This document shows, in pieces, positions 1 to 4,832 of a stretch of 9,002 nucleotides of DNA. The notes under the pieces were generated by a model, which worked only from the letters and a program-made list of their open reading frames with translations, was not told the DNA's origin and searched no databases. The position numbers were made by a program, and so were the translations under genes. Numbering within the stretch: the first letter of the stretch is position 1; every line of letters starts with the position of its first letter. This DNA comes from RGIG1681 sp045657465 (lineage in GTDB: Bacteria; Bacillota; Clostridia; Christensenellales; UBA1242): contig JAZOTD010000023.1 in assembly GCA_045657465.1 (NCBI GenBank), positions 1-9,002 on the forward strand. The letters run 5' to 3'.

Positions 1-504
1 GTTGCGAGAGAGTGTGGACTTGAATATCCAGGCGGCCCTAATGTTCAAAAACAAGCCGAACTTGGAAAGGTTACAATGAAGTTCACTAATATGTGGAAAG
101 AAAAAATTAAAGACTACAACTTTTCTTACAGTGGTTTAAAGACTGCAGTAATCAATCATATCCACAATGAAAAACAGCGTGGAAACGAAATTTCTGTTCC
201 TGACATTTGTGCAAGTTTTCAAGATGAGGCTGTGAGTCAGGTCGTTAACAAATCCGTTCATGCATTAAAAGAATTTGGATATGACAAAATAGCACTTGCG
301 GGAGGTGTTTCTGCCAACCTTCATCTTAGACAAAAAATGGAAGAAGAAGCACAAAAGGTTGGAGCGAAAGTCTATAACCCACCAATTAAATTATGCACAG
401 ACAATGCCGCTATGATTGCGTCTGCTGGCTATTATAATTTCATTGACGGAAAGTCTATTGTTGACCCAAAAACATTGGTTCCAACAAGCAATATTGCATT
501 ATAA
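1..504 (+). CDS. tsaD: tRNA N6-adenosine threonylcarbamoyltransferase TsaD, C-terminal part (5' truncated by window edge)
   Basis: Frame 1 is open from the first base, so this is the last 167 residues of a protein that starts outside the window. TsaD (Gcp/YgjD, ASKHA fold) transfers the threonylcarbamoyl group to A37 of ANN-decoding tRNAs, working with TsaB, TsaE and TsaC. Visible family motifs are FSYSGLKTAV (variant of the usual FSFSGLKTAV), ASFQDEAV, LAGGVSANLHLR (variant of LAGGVAANSRLR) and the near-terminal CTDNAAMIASAGY, which belongs to the nucleotide/metal site of the ASKHA fold. The catalytic N-terminal HxxxH region is not in the window. The ATG at base 76 lies inside conserved sequence and is not the start. 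The stop codon overlaps the SD of the next gene, so the two genes are probably co-transcribed. The family call is very secure. Confidence 0.95.
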   Translation, partial: VARECGLEYPGGPNVQKQAELGKVTMKFTNMWKEKIKDYNFSYSGLKTAVINHIHNEKQRGNEISVPDICASFQDEAVSQVVNKSVHALKEFGYDKIALAGGVSANLHLRQKMEEEAQKVGAKVYNPPIKLCTDNAAMIASAGYYNFIDGKSIVDPKTLVPTSNIAL

Positions 505-514
505 AGGAGACCTT

Positions 515-1891
515 ATGAGAAATATTTTGATTATTGGTGCAGGTCCTGCGGGAATTTTTACTGCACTTGAACTTATAAAACTTGGTTCTAAAGATAAAAT
601 TACTTTAATTGAACAAGGTCACAGAATTGAAAAACGTTTTTGTCCAAAAGCAAAAACCAAAGAATGTGTAAAGTGCAAGCCGTTCTGCAACATCACTTCA
701 GGGTTTAGTGGCGCAGGTGCATTTTCAGATGGAAAGTTGTCACTCAGCCGTGACGTTGGTGGAGATTTTCCATCACTTGTGGGTGATAATTTTGCGCAAG
801 ACCTTATTGACTACACAGACACAATCTATCTTGAATTTGGTGCTGACACACATATTGAAGGTGCTGAAGAAACACAAGAAATTCGCGAGATTAGAAAATC
901 TGCAACCATTGCTGGATTAAAACTTGTTGATTGTCCAATACGTCATTTAGGCACTGAAAAAGCACATCAACTTTATTTAGACATTGAAAACTATTTAATT
1001 GAACACGGTGTTGAGCTGCTAGCTGACAAAACTTGCAATGACATCATTATCGAAAATGGTGAATGCAAAGGTGCTGTTGTTGATGGAAAACCAATCTATA
1101 GCGACATAGTGGTTGTTGCTACTGGAAGAAAGGGGGCTGATTGGCTTGATGATATGTGCAGAGTCCATGGAATCGGCAGAGAAGCTGGCGTGGTTGATAT
1201 TGGTGTTCGTGTTGAAGTTAGAAATGAAATCATGGAAAAAGTTAACAAGGCACTTTATGAATCAAAACTTATTGGCTATCCAGCACCTTATCACAACAAG
1301 GTTCGCACATTCTGTCAAAACCCTGGTGGGTTTGTTGCTCAAGAAAACTATGACAACGACCTTGCTGTCGTAAACGGACATAGTTATAAGGGTGAAAAAT
1401 CTGACAATACAAACCTTGCGCTTTTATGTTCACATAAATTCACATATCCATTTGATGATCCTATTGCATATGCTCAAAAAGTGGGCATGGTCACAAACAT
1501 GCTCGGTGACGGACATATTTTGGTGCAACGTTTAGGCGATATCAAAGCGGGAAAGAGAACATGGCAACATGAGCTTGCTCAAACCAACTTAAAACCAACG
1601 CTTGCTGATGCTGTTGCCGGTGACATCACAGCAGCTATTCCATATAGAACAATGACAAATATTTTAGGTTTTATCGAAATGATGGACAAAGTTGTTCCTG
1701 GTTTTGCAAGTGACGAAACACTTTTGTATGCACCAGAAATTAAGTTTTATAGCAATCGTGTTAAAATGGACAAAGACCTTAACACAAACGTTAAAAATTT
1801 GCACTGCTTAGGTGATGCGTCTGGTTGGACTCGTGGACTTATGATGGCATCTGCAATGGGTGTTTATATGGCTAGAAATCTTATGAAATAG
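515..1891 (+). CDS. FAD-dependent dehydrogenase, COG2509 family (uncharacterised oxidoreductase)
   Basis: This 458-residue protein has a Rossmann dinucleotide-binding motif at the N-terminus (GAGPAG, residues 8-13), an acidic residue ending the second strand (LIEQG, about 31-35), a second motif VVVATGRKG (199-207) and a C-terminal FAD-contacting LGDASG (about 432-437). This is the layout of the NAD(FAD)-utilizing dehydrogenases of COG2509, which are common in Firmicutes and have no agreed physiological role. Residues 43-58 hold four cysteines (C43, C51, C54, C58), followed by a conserved-looking GFSGAGAFSDGKLS segment. They could bind a metal or Fe-S cluster or be redox active; this is inference. 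I chose the ATG at 515 because AAAGGAGA (503-510) lies just before it. An upstream in-frame ATG at 416 sits inside tsaD and has no SD. There is no signal peptide or membrane segment. It is 10 bases from tsaD, so likely the same operon; no functional link is evident. Confidence 0.85.
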   Translation: MRNILIIGAGPAGIFTALELIKLGSKDKITLIEQGHRIEKRFCPKAKTKECVKCKPFCNITSGFSGAGAFSDGKLSLSRDVGGDFPSLVGDNFAQDLIDYTDTIYLEFGADTHIEGAEETQEIREIRKSATIAGLKLVDCPIRHLGTEKAHQLYLDIENYLIEHGVELLADKTCNDIIIENGECKGAVVDGKPIYSDIVVVATGRKGADWLDDMCRVHGIGREAGVVDIGVRVEVRNEIMEKVNKALYESKLIGYPAPYHNKVRTFCQNPGGFVAQENYDNDLAVVNGHSYKGEKSDNTNLALLCSHKFTYPFDDPIAYAQKVGMVTNMLGDGHILVQRLGDIKAGKRTWQHELAQTNLKPTLADAVAGDITAAIPYRTMTNILGFIEMMDKVVPGFASDETLLYAPEIKFYSNRVKMDKDLNTNVKNLHCLGDASGWTRGLMMASAMGVYMARNLMK

Positions 1892-1931
1892 AAAATATAA
1901 CAAACTGTGAAAGTTTAAAATTTCAAAACTA

Positions 1932-1960
1932 TTGACTTTTTAGACCAATGATATTAGAAT
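1932..1960 (+). promoter_or_regulatory. candidate upstream promoter P1 of the rpmG operon
   Basis: A -35 TTGACT (1932-1937) and -10 TAGAAT (1955-1960) are separated by exactly 17 bases. A transcript starting near 1967 would run through the hairpin at 1982-2014 before reaching rpmG. It is 41 bases downstream of the stop codon of the oxidoreductase gene. This is sequence match only; in A+T-rich DNA such matches can arise by chance. Confidence 0.45.
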
Positions 1961-1981
1961 AATAACGAAAATTATCAGTGA

Positions 1982-2018
1982 GAATTTGACATTTTTGACC
2001 GAAATGTTAAATTTTTCT
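1982..2018 (+). terminator. A+T-rich hairpin between the two rpmG promoters; possible terminator of tsaD operon
   Basis: Bases 1982-1994 pair with 2002-2014 (13 pairs, two of them G/U) around a 7-base loop, and the 3' arm runs into TTTTTCT. The stem contains only one G/C pair, so as an intrinsic terminator it would be weak. No better terminator lies between the oxidoreductase gene and rpmG. Alternatives are an attenuator for transcripts from P1, or an operator in DNA next to the main promoter. Confidence 0.4.
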
Positions 2019-2019
2019 A

Positions 2020-2048
2020 TTGACTTACGTTTTTTGGTGTGATATTAT
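2020..2048 (+). promoter_or_regulatory. main promoter P2 of rpmG-secE-nusG-rplK-rplA
   Basis: TTGACT (2020-2025) and TATTAT (2043-2048) have a 17-base spacer, and TGA directly precedes the -10 box, making an extended -10 promoter. Predicted transcription start is near 2055, giving a leader of about 46 bases. The spacer contains the 12-mer GTTTTTTGGTGT (2029-2040), which recurs in the promoter of the HD-domain gene. Confidence 0.75.
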
Positions 2049-2053
2049 AGTAT

Positions 2054-2087
2054 AGCACCAAAGCGTAAGGCTAGGTGTTAATTTTTT
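2054..2087 (+). promoter_or_regulatory. 5' leader hairpin with U-tract before rpmG
   Basis: Bases 2054-2059 pair with 2074-2079 (one G/U). A second short helix (2062-2064 with 2070-2072) stacks above a small internal loop, and TTAATTTTTT follows. The hairpin would form at the very 5' end of the P2 transcript. It could protect the mRNA 5' end or act as a weak attenuator; the sequence does not decide between these. Confidence 0.4.
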
Positions 2088-2100
2088 GAGGAGAAAAATT

Positions 2101-2250
2101 ATGAGAAACAGAATTACTTTAGAATGCACAGAATGCAAAAACCGCAATTATGAAAGTTACAAAAACAAAAAGAACGATCCAGATAGATTGACTTTCAACA
2201 AATTTTGCCCAACTTGCAAAAAGCATACAGCACACAAAGAATCTAAATAG
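2101..2250 (+). CDS. rpmG: 50S ribosomal protein L33, zinc-binding (C+) form
   Basis: This 49-residue protein begins MRNRITLECTEC and ends CPTCKKHTAHKESK, the usual length and layout of bacterial L33. The four cysteines C9, C12, C36 and C39 form two CxxC pairs of the zinc ribbon, so this is the zinc-dependent C+ type. The LTFNKFCPTCKKHT segment is characteristic. L33 sits in the 50S subunit near the E site. A strong SD, GAGGAG (2088-2093), precedes the ATG by 7 bases. It is the first gene of the operon, with secE 12 bases downstream, the classic Firmicutes arrangement. Many Firmicutes carry a second, cysteine-free copy used under zinc limitation; none is in this window. Confidence 0.96.
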   Translation: MRNRITLECTECKNRNYESYKNKKNDPDRLTFNKFCPTCKKHTAHKESK

Positions 2251-2262
2251 TGGGAGAGCGTA

Positions 2263-2616
2263 ATGGCAAAAAACAAACAAAAGCCTACAAAAGAAGCTAT
2301 TGAAATGGAAAAGTCTGACGAGGTTTTGACAGTTGTTGACACTAAAAAAGCTAAAAAGCAAAATGAAGCAGCTGGCAAAGCTAAAAACGTAGACAAAAAA
2401 GCAAAGCAAAAAAAGAAAAATAACAAAGCTGACAAACCAAGAAGAAATTGGTTTAAAGAAATTTTTTCTGAACTTAAAAAAGTTCAATGGCCAACATTTG
2501 GAAAAGCGTGCAAACAAACTGGCACGGTTTTAGTCGTTGTGTCAATTTTTATGCTTGCAGTGCTTGGCATTGACTCTCTTGTTAGTTTGATTTTAAATCT
2601 TATTGGTAAAATTTAA
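2263..2616 (+). CDS. secE: Preprotein translocase subunit SecE with long lysine-rich N-terminal extension
   Basis: SecE clamps SecY in the SecYEG channel of the inner membrane. The C-terminal half carries the family core: an amphipathic helix, NWFKEIFSELKKVQWPTF (about residues 62-79, with the W76-P77 pair), then one hydrophobic segment of about 28 residues (86-114). Single-membrane-segment SecE proteins in Firmicutes are often only about 60-75 residues. Here about 60 extra residues precede the core, very rich in Lys, Asn and Gln and probably disordered and cytoplasmic. The ATG at 2263 has GGGAG (2252-2256) in front of it. An internal Met15 would shorten the tail only slightly and has no clear SD. 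It lies between rpmG and nusG as expected. Confidence 0.93.
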   Translation: MAKNKQKPTKEAIEMEKSDEVLTVVDTKKAKKQNEAAGKAKNVDKKAKQKKKNNKADKPRRNWFKEIFSELKKVQWPTFGKACKQTGTVLVVVSIFMLAVLGIDSLVSLILNLIGKI

Positions 2617-2620
2617 TAAT

Positions 2621-2641
2621 TGCGAGTCTTTCGCAGAAGGA
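2621..2641 (+). promoter_or_regulatory. short hairpin abutting the nusG Shine-Dalgarno
   Basis: TGCGA (2621-2625) and TCGCA (2631-2635) are perfect complements around a 5-base loop. The SD AAGGA (2637-2641) begins two bases after the stem, so the stem sits at the edge of the ribosome-loading site. This SD favours the ATG at 2649 (7-base spacing) over the ATG at 2643 (1-base spacing). Confidence 0.4.
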
Positions 2642-2648
2642 AATGATT

Positions 2649-3188
2649 ATGATAGATACATCAAAATTAGATGAGCCAAGATGGTATGTGCTTCACACTT
2701 TCACAGGTTATGAAGCAATGGCTGTTGACAACTTAAACAAATGTATTGCTAAAAACAATCTTCAAGACTACATTTTAGAAGTTAAGATTCCTATGGAAAC
2801 TGTTATTGAAGAAGGCAAAAACGGCAAAAAGAAAGCAGTTGAAAGAAAACTCTTCCCATGCTACATTTTGATTAAGATGCGTTACACAGACAGTCTTTGG
2901 CACACAATCGTAAACTCTCGTGGTGTAACTGGTTTTGTAGGTCCACAAGGACGTCCACTTCCACTTACTGACGAAGAAGTTAAAAAGATGAAACTTGAAC
3001 CAATCGTTATTGACATCAAAGTTGAAGCAGGCAACAAAGTTAAGATGACCAGTGGTGCACTTGACGGTTTTGTTGGAACTGTTTTGTCTGTTGATGCAGA
3101 AGGCTCAAAGTGCAAAGTTGAAGTCGAAATGTTTGGTCGTCCAACACCTGTTGATGTTGACCTTTCACAAATCGAAATCATTGAGTAA
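2649..3188 (+). CDS. nusG: Transcription termination/antitermination factor NusG
   Basis: This is a 179-residue protein from the ATG at 2649. The in-frame ATG at 2643 is too close to the SD (AAGGA, 2637-2641) to be the main start. The N-terminal NGN domain begins PRWYVLHTFTGYE and includes RKLFPCYILIKM and the SRGVTGFVG loop that contacts the RNA polymerase clamp. After a linker, the C-terminal KOW domain shows the typical GxxVKMTSGALDGFVGTV segment, ending in DLSQIEIIE. NusG binds the elongating polymerase at the clamp and modulates pausing; its KOW domain contacts Rho or ribosomal protein S10. The position between secE and rplK is the standard bacterial order. The length fits the family and nothing is missing. 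Confidence 0.96.
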   Translation: MIDTSKLDEPRWYVLHTFTGYEAMAVDNLNKCIAKNNLQDYILEVKIPMETVIEEGKNGKKKAVERKLFPCYILIKMRYTDSLWHTIVNSRGVTGFVGPQGRPLPLTDEEVKKMKLEPIVIDIKVEAGNKVKMTSGALDGFVGTVLSVDAEGSKCKVEVEMFGRPTPVDVDLSQIEIIE

Positions 3189-3207
3189 TTTTGACGATAT
3201 AAATTTG

Positions 3208-3235
3208 GTATACACGGATTGCCGTCCGTTTATAT
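3208..3235 (+). promoter_or_regulatory. hairpin in the nusG-rplK gap, upstream of the L1 site
   Basis: ACGGA (3214-3218) pairs with TCCGT (3225-3229). After one C/T mismatch, four more A/T pairs (3209-3212 with 3231-3234) extend the stem, around a 6-base loop. No U-tract follows, so it is not an intrinsic terminator. It may be an RNase processing site or help fold the adjacent L1 operator; this is inference. Confidence 0.4.
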
Positions 3236-3238
3236 ATA

Positions 3239-3280
3239 TGTGGGAGAGGTAAAATTTTTGAGTGCCTCATCGAAACCACA
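3239..3280 (+). promoter_or_regulatory. L1-binding mRNA operator (mimic of 23S rRNA helices 76-77) upstream of rplK
   Basis: TGTGG (3239-3243) pairs with CCACA (3276-3280), and GAGG (3246-3249) with CCTC (3265-3268). An asymmetric internal loop is left, with GA on the 5' side and ATCGAAA on the 3' side. This is the arrangement of the L1 site in 23S rRNA, where GGUGGGAGG faces a GAAAUACCACC strand. The local strings GTGGGAG and CGAAACCAC match well. In bacteria and archaea L1 represses its own operon through such an mRNA mimic. Location just ahead of rplK-rplA is exactly as expected. The identification rests on structure, sequence and position. Confidence 0.8.
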
Positions 3281-3281
3281 G

Positions 3282-3303
3282 TTATTCGCAAGAATAAAGG
3301 AGA
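3282..3303 (+). promoter_or_regulatory. GCAA-tetraloop hairpin directly before the rplK Shine-Dalgarno
   Basis: TTATTC (3282-3287) and GAATAA (3292-3297) are perfect complements capped by GCAA (3288-3291), a GNRA tetraloop closed by C-G. The stem abuts the SD AAAGGAGA (3296-3303). It begins two bases after the L1 operator, so it may couple L1 binding to ribosome access; this is inference. Confidence 0.5.
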
Positions 3304-3308
3304 ATATT

Positions 3309-3740
3309 ATGGCAGCAAAAAAGAAAATTAAAGCAGTCGTAAAAATCCAAATTCCAGCTGCGAAAGCAACTGCAGGCCCACCAATCGGTTCATCTCTTGG
3401 ACCTCATGGTATCAACATTGGCCAATTTGTTAAGGATTTTAACGCAAAAACTGCAGGACAAGAGGGTTTGATTATCCCTGTTGTTATGACAATCTATGAA
3501 GATAGAAGTTTTGACTTCATCACAAAAACTCCACCAGTTGCTGTTCTTGTTATGAAAGAACTTGGACTTAGCAAAGCTAGTGGCGTTCCAAACAAAGACA
3601 AAGTCGGAAAATTAACCAAAGAACAAGTAGAAAAAATTGCAAAAATTAAATTGCCTGATTTGAACACAACTTCACTTGATTCTGCAAAGAGCATGGTTAA
3701 GGGAACAGCACGCTCAATGGGCGTTACTGTTGAAGAATAA
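3309..3740 (+). CDS. rplK: 50S ribosomal protein L11
   Basis: This 143-residue protein starts at the ATG at 3309, which has AAGGAGA (3297-3303) at good spacing. A longer in-frame reading from 3219 has no SD and would run through the L1 operator. The N-terminal domain has the proline-rich hinge PPIGSSLGPHGINIGQFVKDFN, the thiopeptide/GTPase-centre region of the family. The C-terminal rRNA-binding domain covers about residues 72-143 with SKASGVPNKDKVGKLTKEQV and a final SAKSMVKGTARSMGV helix. L11 forms the stalk base on 23S rRNA helices 43-44 and is needed for RelA-type stringent signalling. The stop codon is 14 bases from rplA, with which it is translationally clustered under the L1 operator. 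Confidence 0.97.
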   Translation: MAAKKKIKAVVKIQIPAAKATAGPPIGSSLGPHGINIGQFVKDFNAKTAGQEGLIIPVVMTIYEDRSFDFITKTPPVAVLVMKELGLSKASGVPNKDKVGKLTKEQVEKIAKIKLPDLNTTSLDSAKSMVKGTARSMGVTVEE

Positions 3741-3754
3741 GGGAGGCGACGATT

Positions 3755-4444
3755 ATGAAACACGGAAAGAATTACAACAATGCCGCACAAAAAATCGAAG
3801 CTGGCAAACTTTATGAAGTAAACGATGCTTTTGCACTTGCAATTGAAACAGCTACTGCAAAATTTGATGAAACAATCGAAGTTCACGTTAGACTTGGTGT
3901 TGACCCAAGATCTGCTGACCAACAAGTTCGTGGTTCAGTGGTTCTTCCAAACGGAACTGGTAAAACTAAAAAAGTTCTTGTTATCGCTAAAGGTGACAAG
4001 GCTGATGCAGCTAAAGCTGCTGGTGCTGACATCGTTGGCGCTGAAGAAATCGTAGACAAAATCATGAAAGAAGGTTGGCTCGATTTCGACACATGTATCA
4101 CAACTCCAGACATGATGGGCGTTGTTGGTAGATGTGCACGTGTGCTTGGACCTCGTGGTTTGATGCCAAACCCAAAGAGCGGCACCGTTACTATGGACGT
4201 TGAAAAAGCAATTAAGGAAGTTAAAGCTGGTAAAGTTGAATACAGAGTTGACAAGTTTGGTATTGTTCACGCTGCAATCGGCAAAAAGAGCTTTGGCGTT
4301 GAAAAACTTGCTGAAAACTATGACACATTCATTGATGCAATCGTAAAAGCTAAACCACAAGCTGCTAAAGGAACATACATCAAATCTGTATCTTTCGCAA
4401 GCACTATGGGACCTGGTGTTAAAGTTATGTATCGTGCAAAATAG
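3755..4444 (+). CDS. rplA: 50S ribosomal protein L1
   Basis: This 229-residue protein is the usual bacterial length. The L1 signature TPDMMGVVGRCARVLGPRGLMPNPK region is intact at about residues 118-142. Domain I residues flank a central Rossmann-like domain II (about 68-158, containing KVLVIAKGDKADAAKAAGAD), and the C-terminus has TMGPGVKVMYRAK. L1 binds helices 76-78 of 23S rRNA, forms the mobile E-site stalk, and as free protein represses its own mRNA. A cognate site is visible at 3239-3280. SD GGGAGG (3741-3746) precedes the ATG by 8 bases. rplA is normally followed directly by rplJ; here a 388-base repeat-rich stretch and an opposing gene follow instead. Confidence 0.97.
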   Translation: MKHGKNYNNAAQKIEAGKLYEVNDAFALAIETATAKFDETIEVHVRLGVDPRSADQQVRGSVVLPNGTGKTKKVLVIAKGDKADAAKAAGADIVGAEEIVDKIMKEGWLDFDTCITTPDMMGVVGRCARVLGPRGLMPNPKSGTVTMDVEKAIKEVKAGKVEYRVDKFGIVHAAIGKKSFGVEKLAENYDTFIDAIVKAKPQAAKGTYIKSVSFASTMGPGVKVMYRAK

Positions 4445-4445
4445 T

Positions 4446-4574
4446 TTTTAACGGCGAAATTCAAACAATTAACTACGTTACTAAAAAAAATTCTAGACAG
4501 TCATTTAGATTTACTAAACTCCTGCCTAGAATTTTTTTTGTGCCTTGTTACTTATTCAAATTTCGCCGTTAAAA
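4446..4574 (+). repeat. 16-bp perfect inverted repeat flanking stem-loop copy A
   Basis: TTTTAACGGCGAAATT (4446-4461) is the exact reverse complement of 4559-4574. The left arm begins two bases after the rplA stop codon. The arms enclose stem-loop copy A, so together they can form one long double hairpin. The inner half of the right arm can instead pair with 4590-4598 (9 pairs), so two foldings compete. Confidence 0.75.
4483..4539 (+). terminator. stem-loop copy A: bidirectional terminator with conserved apical motif; terminator of rpmG-rplA operon
   Basis: Eight A (4483-4490) face eight T (4532-4539). TTCTAG pairs with CTAGAA, then comes a single A/C mismatch (4497/4525), CAG/CTG, a 3x3 internal loop TCA/CTC, and TTTAG/CTAAA around a 5-base loop. 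The T-tract on either strand makes it a terminator for rplA and, read backwards, for leftward transcription. The apical part ACAGTCATTTA ... TAAACTCCTGC recurs in copies B and C. Confidence 0.8.
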
Positions 4575-4599
4575 GTTCTTGTGGCTAATGCGAAATTTC

Positions 4600-4651
4600 A
4601 AAAAATCTCACACAGTCATTTACGAAAGTAAACTCTTGCGTGAGATTTTTT
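4600..4651 (+). terminator. stem-loop copy B: terminator-like hairpin with the same apical motif and a GAAA tetraloop
   Basis: Six A (4600-4605) face six T (4646-4651). TCTCAC pairs with GTGAGA, and the A/C mismatch (4612/4639), CAG/TTG (one G/U), the 3x3 loop TCA/CTC and TTTAC/GTAAA follow, capped by GAAA. Compared with copy A the outer stem is wholly different yet still paired, and the loop-closing pair is C-G instead of G-C. The 3' arm 4636-4644 can alternatively pair with 4665-4673 (9 pairs). Confidence 0.75.
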
Positions 4652-4684
4652 TTATTTCTTTTAACTCACGCAATTTTTGACTAA

Positions 4685-4740
4685 AAAAAATAAAGTTAGA
4701 CAGTCATTTAGATTTACTAAACTCCTGCCTGGAACTTTTT
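4685..4740 (+). terminator. stem-loop copy C: near-duplicate of copy A
   Basis: The 33-base core 4698-4730 is identical to 4495-4527 of copy A, and the flanks are similar too: ACTAAAAAAAAT before, and a T-tract then CTTGTTA-TTTAT after. The outer stem is AAGTT/AACTT with a 2-base GG bulge. It is the least regular of the three stems but keeps the motif, the A/C mismatch (4700/4728) and a following run of T. Confidence 0.7.
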
Positions 4741-4798
4741 TGTCTTGTTATTTATAAAAAATTCATTTTAAATTATGCAAATAAAATAATATAAAAAA

Positions 4799-4830
4799 AC
4801 AGATAGGTGAGTGCCTATCTGTTTTGTTTT
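4799..4830 (+). terminator. bidirectional terminator at the 3' end of the leftward orphan gene
   Basis: ACAGATAGG (4799-4807) and CCTATCTGT (4814-4822... 3' arm) are complementary over nine pairs around a TGAGTG loop. A T-rich run follows on the + strand, and an A-run precedes (4792-4798), which is the U-tract for leftward transcription. Its position just past the stop codon at 4833 fits the minus-strand gene. Confidence 0.85.
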
Positions 4831-4832
4831 TA

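Noticed and set aside
416..514. Upstream in-frame ATG that would lengthen the FAD dehydrogenase by 33 residues into tsaD
   Set aside because: It lacks an SD and lies inside tsaD coding sequence; the ATG at 515 has AAAGGAGA directly upstream and begins with the Rossmann strand.
3191..3214. Possible promoter TTGACG with TATACA in the nusG-rplK gap
   Set aside because: The spacer is only 12 bases, too short for a sigma-A type promoter, and no -10 box lies at 16-18 bases.
3219..3308. Longer in-frame reading upstream of rplK
   Set aside because: It has no SD, runs through the L1 operator and tetraloop hairpin, and gives residues unlike L11; the ATG at 3309 fits the family length.
4483..4740. CRISPR array or attC/integron-like sites as an explanation of the three repeats
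   Set aside because: Only three copies with unequal spacing and divergent outer stems, no spacer regularity, no cas or integrase gene, and T-tracts typical of terminators.
4646..4740. Small gene or tRNA hidden in the 4445-4832 gap
   Set aside because: No SD-supported open frame, no cloverleaf and no T-box or riboswitch consensus could be found; the gap is accounted for by hairpins and repeats.
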